DNA of 64,000 bases from Ectocarpus siliculosus (Eukaryota; Sar; Phaeophyceae; Ectocarpales; Ectocarpaceae): contig FN648547.1 in NCBI GenBank assembly GCA_000310025.1, positions 48,286 through 112,285 of the forward strand. The letters are read 5' to 3'. Of the stretch, positions 11,304 through 23,414 are shown piece after piece. The position numbers and the translations under genes were made by a program. Under the pieces are notes generated by a model, which saw only the letters and a list, made by a program, of their open reading frames with translations, did not search any database and was not told where the DNA came from. Position 1 is the stretch's first letter. Each line of letters opens with the position of its first letter.

Positions 11304-13286
11304 CTTGCCGATGGCGGAGTTCAGCCGGTACTACCGTCAACAGAAACCACCGTGCACCCTTTTGGAGTCTCCCAAGATGTTCGTGTACAGCCTACTTCTT
11401 TGGATACTCCCGATGTCCCCAAATCACGTTTAGTTTCTCGGCCCGCCTCCTCGTCGCCCGCCTCATCGTCTGCTGGTATTGGACATGACAAAGCCACTCC
11501 GGCACAACCTTTGTGGTGTGGACGACCGGGAGGTAAGACGTCGAGCGGTTCACCCCTGCTCACCTCGTCGTCTCGGGTTACAGAAGGAACAAGAACCTCG
11601 TCTACTACTGTTCGCCAAGACTCTTCTGGTGTTGTCAGCCGGGCCTCTTCTCGGATAGCACACTAGCCTTCTTCTACATTCGCCGGGGATCCCGTCGATT
11701 CTCCTTCTCTTTCGCAGCTTTCGTTGTCTTCGACCGTCCGCTGCCCCCGTGTGACAGCACCTGATACGAATGCGTCTTCCTCTGCTGCCCACAACGTGCT
11801 GACTGCACCACTGCCATCGGGATCGGATGGTAGTGCCCACCATTCTGTGGAAGGTTCGGCTCCTTTGTCACGGGGGAGTAGTCCAGAGCGCCCTGCGTCC
11901 ATTCACACACATCCGTCTGCCGCAGGAAAGACTTCTCCTAACGAACGGGTCTCTCATAGCCGCATGGCCTCTGCTAACATTGACCTCGCCGGAGCCGCCG
12001 CTCGTAGGCCGCCCTCCGGATCATGGACCGGAACGACTTCGCCCGCTTCTCCCTCGCTTTCTGGGTCCTCCCCGTCGGAGATGAGGACCCGTCCGCTTGG
12101 CCCACCCCCGCCCGTGCCTGGTGCCCGCTCTTTGCCCCTCCGCCCTGCACCGGCTCCGCCGTTTGATGACAAATACGAGTACGCTTCGGATGACGTCCTC
12201 CTCTTCTGGAAACCTCCGTCTGTGTTCTCGCAATGGACTCCCTCGGCTTTTGACGTACTGGGGGTACGTTATTCATGTGGTGAGCAATTTATGATGTCTG
12301 AAAAAGCGAAGTTGTTTGGGGATATGACGTCGTATGACAAAATCATGGCTGCAACCGATCCTAAGATACACAAGTACTTAGGTCGTAACGTACGTCCTTT
12401 TGACTATGCCGAATGGGAGCGTCGTCGAGAAGAGATCGTGCTTACGGGGTCGTATGCCAAATTCGCTCAGAACCACGACATGAAACAACATTTACTGGAG
12501 ACGGGTACCCGCCTCCTTGCGGAAGCCAGCCCCTTTGATCGTGTTTGGGGTATCGGCATGTCTGCATGCTTTCCGGAGGCTAGCATTTCATCCAAGTGGG
12601 CGTCTAGCGGTAAAAACTTGTTGGGAAAAGCTTTGATGGAAGTTCGGCGCCTTTTGCGGGATCATCCCCTGTCTGGCGAAGCTCTCCCCGCCTCCACTTC
12701 CCCCACCCCCCCCATTTCGCAGCCTCTTCCCCATGGCCGTAGACGCATCCACGAGGTTGCTACCGCGGCCGGTTCGTCGTCACGGGAGGACCGGGGTGAA
12801 GACCCAGCTTGTCTCCGTCTGGACGCTCCGGGGGACCATGCTCCTGGTGTTCATCTGGTGGCCTCGACCTCCGCTTGTGCAGACCAAAATTCTCTTCTGG
12901 AACACGGGCTCGATCTGGTCGGCGGCACGCTCCTGTTGGACTCGGACTCTTACACCACCCGGGTTCTGCTACATGGAGGACCTACAGCCACTTCTCAACT
13001 CGCGCGAGTGGCACTGCTGGACTCTGGGTCTCCTGCGTCTTTTGTGTCCGACTCCGTGATCACCACCGTGATCGCCGCTGGAGCCTTGACAGCTGGCAGC
13101 GTTCGTGTTTCGCCCCCTCGTCGTTGGGGTGGGTTTGGTGATGGACCCGCCCTTGTGACCACTCGGTCAGTTCGTCTCACGTTAATTTTCTTCATAGAGC
13201 TCGAGCTACCGCTTCTTTGGCGGTCTGGGCCTGCGTTGTTCCAGATGCCGCCATGGGGCACGCCGTGCTTCTGGGTCGTGATAGCT
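11304..13286 (+). pseudogene. Ty3/gypsy gag-pol linker and aspartic protease
   Basis: The frame continues from gag past the TGA at 11301 and is interrupted once more by TAG at 11664. A long Ser/Pro/Thr-rich linker is followed by a more structured segment (12150-12650) of unknown role. The retropepsin motif LLDSGSPASF lies near 13018, giving the catalytic DSG. A frameshift close to 13190 separates it from the conserved flap and LLGRD end of the protease domain, which are readable in the next frame up to the TAG at 13287. The protease would cut the Gag-Pol polyprotein; here it is broken. Confidence 0.65.
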
Positions 13287-13288
13287 AG

Positions 13289-15040
13289 ATGCGGTTCAAC
13301 TCTGGCGTGTTCACCACCCTCCCCCACCCTGGACCGGACGGCCGGGTTATGGGCGAGCTCACGCTCTCTCCACGTTTCGCCGCTGGCGCTTGTGTTTACG
13401 CTACACACGACGACGCTCCTGCCTCTTCGTTTCACCTAAAATATGCAAGGAGCTCGGGCATTTCCTTGGGACCGGAGCCTGCTCTGGTTGAGGTGGACCT
13501 CGTCCGTTCTTCTGGCATGCCGGCGCTGATCGGCGAATATCTCGCATCGTTCCGACCCGAAGTGGGTGCGCTTTCGTCCTCCGATGCATTTGTTTCCAAT
13601 GGTCTCCAGCGTATTCCCCTTGCAGGTTGTGCCGAATTGGAGTCGGGCGACGTTCTTGGAGTGTCCGCTGCGCCACTATTGCGAGTGCCGGTAGAAACCC
13701 TGAAGAGGGCGCCATCTTCGATTCCTACCGGCCCCACGTCCTCCACATCACCACATCGGGTCAACACCGTTGGCCCCAAGTCAGGGACTCGCCGCTCTCC
13801 GGACCCAGCCTCCGCCCCGCCTCCTCCGAAGCCGCCTCCACAAGAACTACTTGACCGTTTCTCCGAGGCCCAGCGCTCCAGCTTTCTGCGCTTGTGGGCT
13901 AGGCTGCCCGCACATATGCATGACATCGCTTTCGATCTACACAACCCGGGATGGACGCCGGAGGCCATTGATCGCTTGGCCGACGCCCTTGTTGAGTATT
14001 CCGACGTGTTCTCTACTTCGAAAACCGATTTTGGTTCCTGCACCGTCATGCCATTCACTCTTTCTGTCCCCGCCGGGACGAAGCCCGTCGCATCACGCCC
14101 GTATCGTATTAACCCGTTAATGCAGAAGAAAGTGGATGCCGTGTTGGACCAGTATTTGGCGGCAGGGCTCATCCAGCATTCCACTTCTCCCTGGGCTTCT
14201 CCTCTGGTCGTCATCCCCAAGAAGGACGGGTCGGTTCGAATCACTGTCAACTACAAGCGTCTCAACGCCCTGGTGGACTTGGATGGACAACCTCTCCCTC
14301 GGGTGGACGGTATCTTGGATTCTCTGTACACCGGGAAAGTGTTCTCCATCTTCGACCTCAACTCGGCCTTCCACCAGATCGTTTGTGACGAAGACACTGT
14401 CCCGCTCACCGCCTTTTGCACTCCCACGCAGTTATTCGAATGGCTTCGGATGCCGCAAGGAGCCAACGCGAGCCCGTCTTGGTTCGTCAAGGTCATCAAC
14501 AGAGTGGTGCACGGTCTGGAGCGTGTGCTTGCATATCTGGATGATGTTATATGTTTCGATGAGGAACCTCTGGGACACGTGCTCAACATGATAGAGTTTT
14601 TCAAACGGCTGCGTCAGTACAACCTCAAGCTGTCTCCGGGGAAGGCTCGTGTCGGCGCCACCCACGCCAATTTCCTCGGTCACACCATCTCCCCGGCCGG
14701 TGTTAGCCCTGATGGCGTCAAGGTTCGGGCGCTCACGCACATGCCGCCGCCGACGAATGTTAAGCAGCTTAGGAGCCTTCTCGGTGGCCTCAGCTACTAC
14801 CGGAAATTCCTTCAGAATCTCGCCACCAAGGTGCGGCCTCTCAACTCTCTTCTCAAACAAGGCGTCCCCTTCAAGTACACCTCGGGCATGGTCAAGGTTG
14901 TCAAAACGTTGTTGAGCGAACTCGCGCGTCCCCCGATTTTGGTCTTCCCGGATTGGGCTGCGGTCGAGGACAACAGCCGCCCTCTCCGTTTGTGCTCCGA
15001 CGCATGCATCGACGGCTTTGGAGCCTCCCTGGAACAGGAA
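13289..15040 (+). pseudogene. Ty3/gypsy reverse transcriptase
   Basis: An open frame of 584 codons. The RT core shows the palm motif FDLNSAFHQI, the MPQGANASPSWF region and the active-site YLDD at 14534-14545. The connection reaches the start of RNase H, with its first catalytic Asp in LCSDACIDGFGAS. It is cut by TAA at 15041-15043, where a Gln codon is likely ancestral. The frame upstream of 13289 is open except for the TAG at 13287. Function: copies element RNA into cDNA. The catalytic residues are intact, so this domain decayed only recently. Confidence 0.85.
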
Positions 15041-15043
15041 TAA

Positions 15044-17362
15044 CTCGATGGCTCGGTAAGACCCATTGTGTACATCAGCCGCGCTACTCTTCCGGCGGAG
15101 CGGAACTGGACCGTTCTGGATCTGGAAGCTGGTGGCATTGTTTGGGCCATTAAGCGCCTTCGGGGTTATTTGTGGTCAACCAAGTTCATCATCTATTCAG
15201 ATCACAAAGCCTTAGAGAGCATTGGCAAGGTTGGAGAACACAACGCCAGGGTGCAACGATGGCTCGAATTCCTGTCCAACTTCACCTACACCCTGAAATA
15301 TCGGAAAGGTTCGGCAAACGGCAACGCGGATTTCCTTTCGCGCCTGCCTTTACCAGCACAAGACACGGACACAACCGGCCCCGATTGCATTGATGGTGTC
15401 GATCAAGCGGGTGTCTTCCTCATTCGGGCTTGTGGACTCAACTATCACTCGTCGTCTACGCCGGAGGTCGGTTTGGGTGGGCTCCGCCCTCCCTGCTTGG
15501 CGGGAGTCTTTTCGCCCCCCGCGTTACAGCCCTCCGATTTTGGGGATTTTCGCCGTCATCACCCGAGCCGGCTGGATGTTCGAACGGACTCGCCGATTGC
15601 TTACAAGGATTCTCGGAGGTTTTCGGGAGTCTTCGTGGTCTCGCATGTTCCCGGGTCTCCGGTGCCTGTTACCTCTTTGGCTCCAGCTACGTCCCGCGGG
15701 ATATCTCCTGCCGCGTCTATGGCGACTAGATATGTGCACGTCCTGTCTTCGCTTCCGGAGCGGGGACCGCTCATTTCTTCACGGACTCGGGCCAAGACCA
15801 CCGCTGCTTCCGGAGGCACCGTCGCCGGTCCCACCTATTTCGGACGCCAGCCGCGGGCTACCATCGTCCCTCGGGCATCGTCAACTGCCCGTCGTCCTCG
15901 CAGGTCCCGCTCGACAAACAATACCATCCGAACCGGCGCGCGCCTCCTGCCGCCATCCGAGATGCCACCGTCGGCGTTTTCGTCGACTGGCTCTGCGCCA
16001 CCGGTGTCTCCGCCGGCATCGGAGCGCCCTGCATCCTCGGTTTTTCCCTCTGTGCAGGTTTCGCCTGGGACTTCGCCCCTCTCGATGCCTCCTTCGCGGG
16101 CGACACCGCTGTCTGCACCTTCCGCAGTTGCTGAAGCTCCTCGTTCTACAGCCTCTTCCGTGGGATCGCCTGACTCTAGGTTGGAGCCGACTGACTTGGA
16201 CCCCTCACATTTGCGAGCTTGCGTTCAGAGCTTCGGCACTGTGGACTGGGCTAGGGAACAACAGCGAGAGAGCGAATGCGTGGTGGCTATGCGTTTTCTG
16301 TCTCGTGGCTCTCCCTCCCCACCCCCTTCTGACTTGCTCACCCTTAGTGCCCCGCTCCGCTCCCCTCGGTTAGACGATGTCCTTGCGTTGGCGGCGAAAA
16401 CCAGGCTGCACACGACCGATGATAACGTCACCCTCCTCGTACATAAATCGGCGCCATCGCCGATCGGGCGCTCTGGCGGCAGGACCACTCGTCTACCGGA
16501 TACTGGTGTGCCCCGTGTCTACGTGCCCATGCTGATGCGTCCGTGGGTCCTTCATGCCTGCCATACCGCCGCGTCCTTCCATCTCGGGGTTCATCGTACA
16601 CAACGTCTGCTTGAGCGTTTCTACTGGTGGATTGGTCTGGATCGTTCCGTGCGCTGGTGGCTTCGAGCGTGTTTGGTGTGTCAAGCTCGCAAGACTTCGC
16701 GTCAAACCGCTCGGTGGCCCGTCATCGCTATGCCATTGCCACAGGGGCCTGGTACGGTCGTCGGCGTCGACTTCTTCGGACCCCTGCCCGTGACTGCAAA
16801 GGGCAACTCCTGCATTTTGTTGTTCACAGACCGTTTCAGCCGGAGAGCCGACATGTTCGCAGTTACAGCGGCGGAATTTACGGCGAAAGGGACGGCTCAC
16901 ATCTTCGTCAACCAGTACATGACCAAGTGGGGATGTCCGACTACGTTATTGTCGGACAACGGACTGCATTTCTGCTCGAAGCTCTCCATGGCGATCTACG
17001 AGGTGATGAACATCAAGAAAGTCACCACCAGCTCCTACCACCCGCAAACCAACGGCGGCACGGAACGCGTCAATCACACGATGGCTCAGATGCTGGCGGT
17101 AGTCGTCAACGAACAGCAAAACGATTGGGACGTACATCTCCCGCACGTTGAATTTGCCTACAACAATTCCGTGAACCAGTCGACTGGATTGGCGCCGAAC
17201 GAGATCCATATCGGACGCATTCCGCGGCTTCCGCTTTCGGTCTTCGATCATCCAACGGTAGGTGGTCATCAAAGCTTAGCCCGTGACCAACTCGAGTACT
17301 GCATCTTGGCTGTCGATCGTCAGCGCCGGGCCTACGACCTGGTCCGTGAGTACAACGCCTGA
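15044..17362 (+). pseudogene. Ty3/gypsy RNase H C-part and integrase
   Basis: In the same frame as the RT. RNase H continues with IYSDHKALE and ends with ADFLSRLP (about 15345). A Ser/Pro-rich spacer (15400-16200) precedes the integrase zinc-binding HHCC domain (about 16553-16690, ending CLVCQARK). The DDE core follows: VGVDFFGP (Asp), LLSDNGLHF (Asp) and NGGTERVNH (Glu), then the conserved FAYNNSVNQSTGLAP segment. It stops at 17360-17362 because of a one-base shift; the integrase C-terminal domain continues in the next frame. Integrase inserts the cDNA into chromatin. Confidence 0.85.
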
Positions 17363-18432
17363 AGATCTCGCGAGTCGAACGCCGTAATTCATCCCTGCTG
17401 GACGCCATCCACAGGCTTCCGCAATTTACTGTTGGCGGGTGGGCTTGGGTCTACAACACGGCTGCTACAATTCGACAGGGTGTGCGGAAGGACACGGATC
17501 AACAGGTGCTCAAGGCCAAATTCGCGCTTTCCTGGACGGGGCCTTACAAAGTTCTTGCGGTGGGTCCCGCTTCGGCCGACGCCACCCCAGATGGAAGCCC
17601 GTTGGCGCGTAAACTCCTCTACCTGGACCTGCCTTCTGATCTTTCCGGCCCAGCAGCTCGATGTCGCGTATCTGTCCTTCGTTGCAAGCCCTGTCGCAAT
17701 CCATACGAGACGGACGACCTGCCCCAATCTCTACCCGCTGAGCTTTCGCGTTATGTCCTGCACTCTTTCGGCGATAAATTTCCACCGTTTCACGTCACCG
17801 CAGATGATGTGTCGGTGCCTGTCGGGCGCCTCGAGGTCGACTACATTTCGGGACACCAATTGGTGCGGGGCCGTAGCGGCGTTCTCGCTGTCCTGTACCA
17901 GACGCATTGGCTAGGCCTGACTGCTCCTTCTTGGGAACGGGAGTCCGACCTCGATCAATTCCGTCGACACATCCTCTTGTACTGGTCTCGAGAGGTCTGC
18001 CAAAGCAAGCAGGGTAACCGCACGTATCGAGTGGCTCGGACACGCGCGGCACAACGGGAGCTAGCCCGGAATCGTGGCGAACGCTATTTGCCTCCTGGGG
18101 CTGACCTTGTGCTTCACGCGACTTGGCTCCGTCGCTTCAGCATTTCGCCCCTTCCAGTGGGAGCGCGGCTGTGGTACAAGGCCCGCGACGGATTATGGTG
18201 GACAGGACGTATTGGTGCTCATCAACACGGCTCGTACTTCGTTCGATTTCTGGATGACCCGGGCCCCCGCGTTCTCCCTCTGCCTGCGCACCTCTACTCC
18301 ACCGCCTTGGACGCCGTCTGTGGATCGTGGTGTTTAGAAAAACATCGCTCGCGCCCTTTGGGCGACGCCCGGGATCGCACTCCTCCCATTACTGACTCCT
18401 TACCGTCGGCTGTTCCCAATATCTCTTCCTAG
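17363..18432 (+). pseudogene. Integrase C-terminus, chromodomain and Tudor-like extension
   Basis: The frame is open from 17357 to the TAG at 18430-18432. First comes the integrase C-terminal beta domain (VGGWAWVYNT ... LSWTGPYKVL). A chromodomain-like segment follows at about 17824-17990 (VEVDYISGH ... YQTHWLGLTAPSWERES), as in chromoviral integrases that target heterochromatin marks. After a basic linker, a second small beta-rich module lies at about 18160-18300 (GARLWYKARDGLWWTGRIG, then YFVRFLDDPG). Its aromatic and Gly spacing resembles Tudor/SH3-like domains; that assignment is inference. Confidence 0.65.
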
Positions 18433-19676
18433 CGTCGCCGTTTTAGGTTCGAGTTGGTCTATTTTGGATTTTGTTTGTTTGTTTGTTTGTTTGTTTGTTT
18501 GTTTGTTCGTTTGTTTGTTTTTTCTTTTTGTTTTTGTTTTCTCCGTGTGGTTTGCCTCTGAACACTTGGAAAAAAAGTTCCCCAAGTTTCGTCGGTGTTG
18601 TTTGCCTCTGAACACTTAAACAACGCGTTCCCCAAGTTTCGTCGGTATGTTCGCCTCTGACCAGGCAAACTCCGAGTTTCTCGTGTTTCCCTTGGTTCGC
18701 CTTTTGCCAACTCATTTTGTTTTAGCTCCACCGTGTCGCCGAAGTGTCATCTCGGCATGTTACTTCGGGCTTCCATCCCGTGGCGTCGTCTTCTCCCGTG
18801 GACATTCGTCGTCATCCACACTTCGTTCTACTTCGTCTCCGTCATCGCTACCTGCAGGCGACGCCTTCATCATCGTCGAGCCCTTGAGTCGTTGTGTTGT
18901 TGTGTGTATCTCTGCGACTTTTCTGTGTTGTTTGAGTCTTTCTGTGTTGTGCGTTGCCAGCGAGCCAGGGCAAGTTCGTCAGATCGCTTCTCAGACGTTG
19001 ATCATTCATGCTTTGCATTCTTGGTTTTCTTTAGGTCTTGCCGTGGCCGCCTCTCTATACGGTTTGAGTTCTCTGACACGCTGGAAATTGTTGTCAGTGT
19101 GTTCGCCTGTCATTCATTTCTCCTGCCCTTCTTTGACGCTTTCCTAGATTGGTTGCGTTGATATCTTCCCCTTTACGTCGCGTCCAGTATCAAAGGCCGT
19201 ATTCGTTCGGAAATTTGCTTGGGTTTTGAGTTTTGTTGCCGTATTTTGGGGCTCTCTCGGGTAGTCGCCCTCATTCCTCCCATTGTCATACGCGCGGATG
19301 CGCGTAAAAGAGTGGTGTGTGGCGTTTAGGTTTTGACTTTATTTCTCTTGCCCTCGTCTGTTGCGGATAGCGTGCTGTGCAGCACTACATGTTTTTCTTG
19401 GCCTTATCCCTTCATTGGTAGGAGCATTGCCATTGAGATGTCGATGTGTTGTCTCGTGGCCGTTCGCATCCATCTTTCGTCTCAATGATGGTGTGGGTGT
19501 TGATTCGGGATGTTTCTACAACTCACCCTCATTTTTGGATGTTTTGTGAAGAGTCATATCTTCGATTCATGAGCATCAATCGTCAGCTAAAATCTTCGTT
19601 GTAGCTTTTAGGATTTGAGCATTGATTTGAGTATAGAATCTGCATATATCCATATATGATATTCAGGGTGGGCTAG
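18433..19676 (+). other. Non-coding 3' region of the gypsy element
   Basis: Holds a TTTG microsatellite (18472-18530) and two to three copies of a ~58-bp unit starting TTGCCTCTGAACACTT (about 18550-18690). The remainder is T-rich with no supported gene. It is either a long 3' UTR or part of an LTR whose partner is gone. Confidence 0.5.
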
Positions 19677-19980
19677 TGTTAAGGAGTGTGGCTGCTAGCT
19701 TAAATAGGGTACATCTTATTGTTGATAGGATGTGGGTCGGTCCCAGGAGGTATACCCTTCAGACACCTACCCTCTTAGGATTTGTCTAGTCTGCGTACCC
19801 CCTGAGGTGAAGTTGGATCCCCACTTCACCTCAGACCCTTGCTGATCGTCTCTCAGAAATAACAAGCAACTTTCTCATCTCAACGTGATCGTGGACAAGC
19901 GTGTCAACGACAGAACCTACCTTCATCTATCTCTAGGAGCAAGCTACCGCCCACGGCTTCCCCTCCTTTAAAAACGACAG
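19677..19980 (+). repeat. Putative 3' LTR of the gypsy element
   Basis: The segment starts TGTTAAGGAG after a purine-rich AGGGTGGGC tract that could be a polypurine tract. It has a TAAATAGGG box and a stable hairpin (19802-19834). No matching copy was found on the 5' side, so the LTR call and its right edge are tentative. Confidence 0.3.
19802..19834. repeat. Perfect 12-bp hairpin inside the putative LTR
   Basis: CTGAGGTGAAGT (19802-19813) and ACTTCACCTCAG (19823-19834) are exact reverse complements around a 9-nt loop. It may act in RNA 3' end formation or packaging. Confidence 0.75.
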
Positions 19981-20155
19981 ATATTCTGGAGTTCTCCGTT
20001 CCCTCTGCGGGCTATGCGAGGTAACAACTGAGGCTAGGAGTCAGCATCACGGGCCAGAGAGAAAGAGGTACACCCCCTTGGTTCAATCTTGGTGCTTCAC
20101 ACGCAAGCAGAGACAGACAAGTCCATCTGACACAAAAAAAGAGACAAAAAAGAGT
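19960..20155 (+). repeat. Repeat block shared with 51925-52125
   Basis: From ACGACAGATATTCTGGA through the segment GAGAAAGAGGTACACCCC and the following A-rich tract, this block matches 51925-52125 closely. At 51.7 kb the same block sits directly beside a copy of the gypsy leader. Confidence 0.75.
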
Positions 20156-20249
20156 GACAAAGAGAAAAAAGAGCGACAAAGAGGAAAAATCTATGGAAAC
20201 AGGAAGAAAAGAGAAAAAAAGAAAAGGAAAAAGGAAACGAAAAAGAAAA

Positions 20250-20525
20250 AGAGCGAGGACAAACGGAGACCAGACCGAAAATAACAAGAAATAAGAGGCA
20301 GAAAAAGGCACACGGTGGAGAGACCACTGTAACGAACGAACAGCAAACACGCAAACATGGCCACCAACCAGCGATACATTGCAATGGTACGTCGTCACTA
20401 GTGGGGGGTTGGTGCAATGGTGCAGATTTGGGGGGGGGATTGGCTAAAAGAAATTCAATCCGGCATGTATCACGCCACTCGGTCCGTCTCTTCTCGTTTA
20501 CTCTTCCCTCGCCGTCTCATCATGC
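20250..20525 (-). mobile_element. 5'-truncated LINE 3' end
   Basis: The block matches 60930-61215, the 3' end of the LINE whose coding part is readable at 61155-62110. Only the 3' UTR and the last few codons are present, as expected from abortive target-primed reverse transcription. Confidence 0.65.
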
Positions 20526-21030
20526 CTACCTTGGACTTTCTTATTATCGACCAGACGCCCACTGTACATAGTGGTAGGAGTGTGGAATTAGCTGTGCTGT
20601 GACGGCATCTTCCATGCACCCACTCCTCCCACCCGCCCGTGCTGGTGGGTCGATGAAGTCTTGTACGTCGGGATACAGTAGTGAAATTCTCGGGTTCTTT
20701 ATGGAAGCAAGTTTGCCTGCAACAGCGAGAGCAAAACAAATCATACATGCATATAACTCGACCACTGTTTGTTGATGCTTCACAGCAGTGTGGACCAGAC
20801 GCCGGACGACGTCCGCCTATTACGGCCGGCAACGACCATGGCTGGATGGGATACCTCTTGCGACGGCGAGTCATACTGCTACTACTACTATGCGATGCAA
20901 ACACCGGTTCGCGTGTCGTGCGCCTGCCACATGTTCACCAACAGCTACACGCAGACCTCCCGCTCTCTCTGTAGTAGTTGTTGCCGCGCAAAGGCTCTCC
21001 TCGGGGATCTTCCAGTGTCGAGGTACTTGT
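20526..21030 (+). repeat. Diverged RepA-like fragment
   Basis: The CTGTACATA unit of RepA recurs near 20567, followed by the GTTTGCCTGCAACA and ACGCCGGACGACGTCCGC segments. It is more diverged than RepA copies 1 and 2 and shorter. Confidence 0.65.
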
Positions 21031-21059
21031 GTTGTCACGGCAGCTTCCTGCCGTTGCGA

Positions 21060-21665
21060 TTGTTATGGTCGCGTAAGCGCTTGTGTCTTCAAAACCTTCT
21101 TATCTGGCCTTCAAACTTCTTCCTGATAAGTCTCCGTGTTAACTTCTCCGCGCATGAGTCATATGCAGTTATGACCTGCGCTTTGACTTTCACGCTGGGA
21201 ATTTTACTTCCGCGTCTTGCATTGGTGAGTGAAGTTGTAAGGAAGGATTGCATTAAACTACGATTTTTTCCCGTTGCGTTTCCTTCCCCTATCCTTCTTT
21301 GCGTACCACATGTGTGTCATTAATCGTCGTCGGCCTCCTCGATACTTGTGGATTACCTGTTGGCAATTGTGGGAATTCTTTCATTCCGAGAGAGCCATAG
21401 GTCGGCATCCGCCCTTTTCTTTTTTTGTATGCACTTTTCTTCTTGTGAAGTTTTGACGTTGCGCTTGCCATCGTCGCGTGAGTGTTTGTTTGTGTTTTCA
21501 AACCTTCTCAGCCGGCCTTCAAACTTTTTGCTGATAAGTCTCCGTGGTAACTTCTCCGCGCATGAGTCATATGCGGTTATGACCTGCGCTTTGACTTTCA
21601 CGATGGGTATTTCACCTCCCCTTCTTGCATTGGTGAGTGCAGTACCTGCGATATACGGAGGGATC
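21060..21665 (+). repeat. Tandem duplication of a ~150-bp block, period about 420 bp
   Basis: A block with CTTCTCCGCGCATGAGTCATATGC and the following ATGACCTGCGCTTTGACTTTCACG-type segment occurs at about 21090-21235 and again at 21505-21645 with few differences. No protein domain is visible. Confidence 0.7.
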
Positions 21666-22084
21666 GTTCCACGACGCAAACGTCGACGTCTCCGTTTTTT
21701 TTGTTCCCTTCGCACTACTTCCTTGCGGCGGTTTTCACACCGACTTCGAACGAACGTGGGGTGCAATTTCCTCTCTCCGTACCTTCCTCGTCGGCCTTCT
21801 CCATCGTTGTGTACATAATGTATACCTACATTTTTCGGCATTTTGATTCCGATAGACAATACCCCGGACGGACATGTCCCTTTCACCCCTGACGGGACCC
21901 CGCGCCCGTCGAGTGCCGAAATTTTTCACCACTAGCTTGCCTCTCCCAACACCGTCTCTTCTTCCCGCCCCTATTAGTCCTTTCCCCTTCTTCTTCTTCT
22001 TTCCGTCCTCCCGGACACTCACCACCATCCATCCTGGATGTTGCCCCCCAGCCCCATTGGGGGGCGGGGGGGCAATCCTTCACC
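21666..22084. other. Pyrimidine-rich non-coding stretch
   Basis: A C/T-rich stretch with a C/G-rich foldback-prone segment near 22045-22075. No gene or transposon end recognised. Confidence 0.5.
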
Positions 22085-22882
22085 CTAGTATATATACTCA
22101 CAGGATGGTGGTCGTGACGTGATACATTTCTTGTTATTAGTATGGAAAAAATACAAAAAGATGGCTCGATTTTTGTATTTCTACAGCAGTATGGACCAGA
22201 CGCCGACTGTACATAGAAGTCGTACGAGTGTCGACTTAGTTGTGCTATCACAGCATCTTCCACGCACTTCTGCCAGGGCTGGTTTGTTGATTGGAGTCTT
22301 GTGGGTCGAGATACAGCCGTGAGATTCTCGGGTCGTGGAGGCAAAAAAAGTGAACCAAAGCAAAACATTTGCATGCATAGCTCGATTACTGCTGCTGCTG
22401 TGTTTTTGCTACAGCAGTATGGGCTAGACGCCGAACGACGTCCGCGTACTACGGCAACGACCTGACTGGATGGGATACTTCCTGTCACGGCAAACCATAG
22501 CACAATGCGATGCAAACATCCGTTACTTACATGTGTCGCGCGGCTCCCGCATGCATGTGTCGACGACAGGTACACGTAAAGCTCTCGCCATGTTGTCGTT
22601 ACCGCGTAGGAGGACCCCTCGGAGATCTTCCACATGGTGCTACAACGACAGCAGTACTACTGTACATAGATGTCGTAGGAGAGTGGAGTTGTGCTGCCAC
22701 GGCATCTGCCACGCACTCTCCTACCGGTGCTTGTGCCCATTGGAGTCTTGTAGGCCGAAATACAAGAGTGGGTTGGGTTCCGGGTTGTGGAAGCAAACCT
22801 GCCTGCAACAACAGAGAAGGCGGTGTTCTATTTCCTATGGTATCCCGCTCAACTTTTTTTTTTTTTGCGGCGTGTGGTTGCA
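22085..22882 (+). repeat. Dispersed repeat RepA, copy 2
   Basis: Direct copy of 9164-9945 with the same termini, ATA|CTCACAGGATGG and GTTGC|ATA. It directly abuts the inverted copy of repeat X. Confidence 0.8.
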
Positions 22883-23414
22883 TAGACTTAACTACAATCA
22901 TGTCGGAGGCCTGAGACGCAAGAGTTCAACCATTGTTGCACTCCAAAAGCAAGACGTTTTTTTGCGGTGCATCAGTTCGCGGTCGCCTTGATACTTTTGT
23001 TTTCGCCGGTTGTTGCCCGCTGCAGCGGGCCAGTCTCTGGATCGCATCGCCCCTGTCGCGAGCTCGAAACTCCAAATGCGAGAGTAGAGTACGGTGAATG
23101 CACGCAACCACTATTTCAGTCATTGAGCTAGACGTTGCGGTGCGGTAAATCGGTTTTAATTGTTTTTAAATGGGGTTCAAACAAATTTTTCGGCCGTCTT
23201 CGCCGTCGTGGGCGTGCCCCTCTCGGGACCATAGCGCCCCTCTGTCGCGAGCTCTAGACTCCGAGGGCGAGCCGAGTTACAGCACCGTAAAGTACGGCTA
23301 AATATCGTGCATCCGGGCGCGTCTACGCAGGGGACATCAAGGGACTGCTGTGATCTCTAAAGAATCACGCAGCTCATTGGATGAGATTTCGGAGAACGTC
23401 AACTCATAAATCAT
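22883..23414 (-). repeat. Dispersed repeat X, inverted copy
   Basis: Reverse complement of 8637-9163. The two copies enclose 8.6-23.4 kb. The outer ends agree to ATGATTTATGAGTTGACG, except that the left copy has an extra TTTA. Confidence 0.85.

Larger units (their letters stand above)
10030..19980 (+). mobile_element. Decayed chromodomain Ty3/gypsy LTR retrotransposon
   Basis: Domains run in the Ty3/gypsy order: gag with zinc knuckle, protease, RT, RNase H, integrase, then a chromodomain and C-terminal extension. A putative 3' LTR lies near 19677. The 5' LTR is not visible. Coding lesions: frameshift at a T-run near 10690; TGA at 11301; TAG at 11664; frameshift near 13190; TAG at 13287 (position of a Trp in the conserved LLGRDxW motif); TAA at 15041; frameshift near 17357. 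The element cannot make a full polyprotein. Confidence 0.85.

Noticed and set aside
18647-19161. Open frames downstream of gypsy pol
   Set aside because: Overlapping frames of Cys/Ser/Leu-rich composition in T-rich DNA, without motifs; likely 3' non-coding sequence.
8637-23414. X pair as termini of a Polinton/Maverick
   Set aside because: No protein-primed DNA polymerase, packaging ATPase, capsid or retroviral-like integrase of that type lies inside; the only integrase is the gypsy one.
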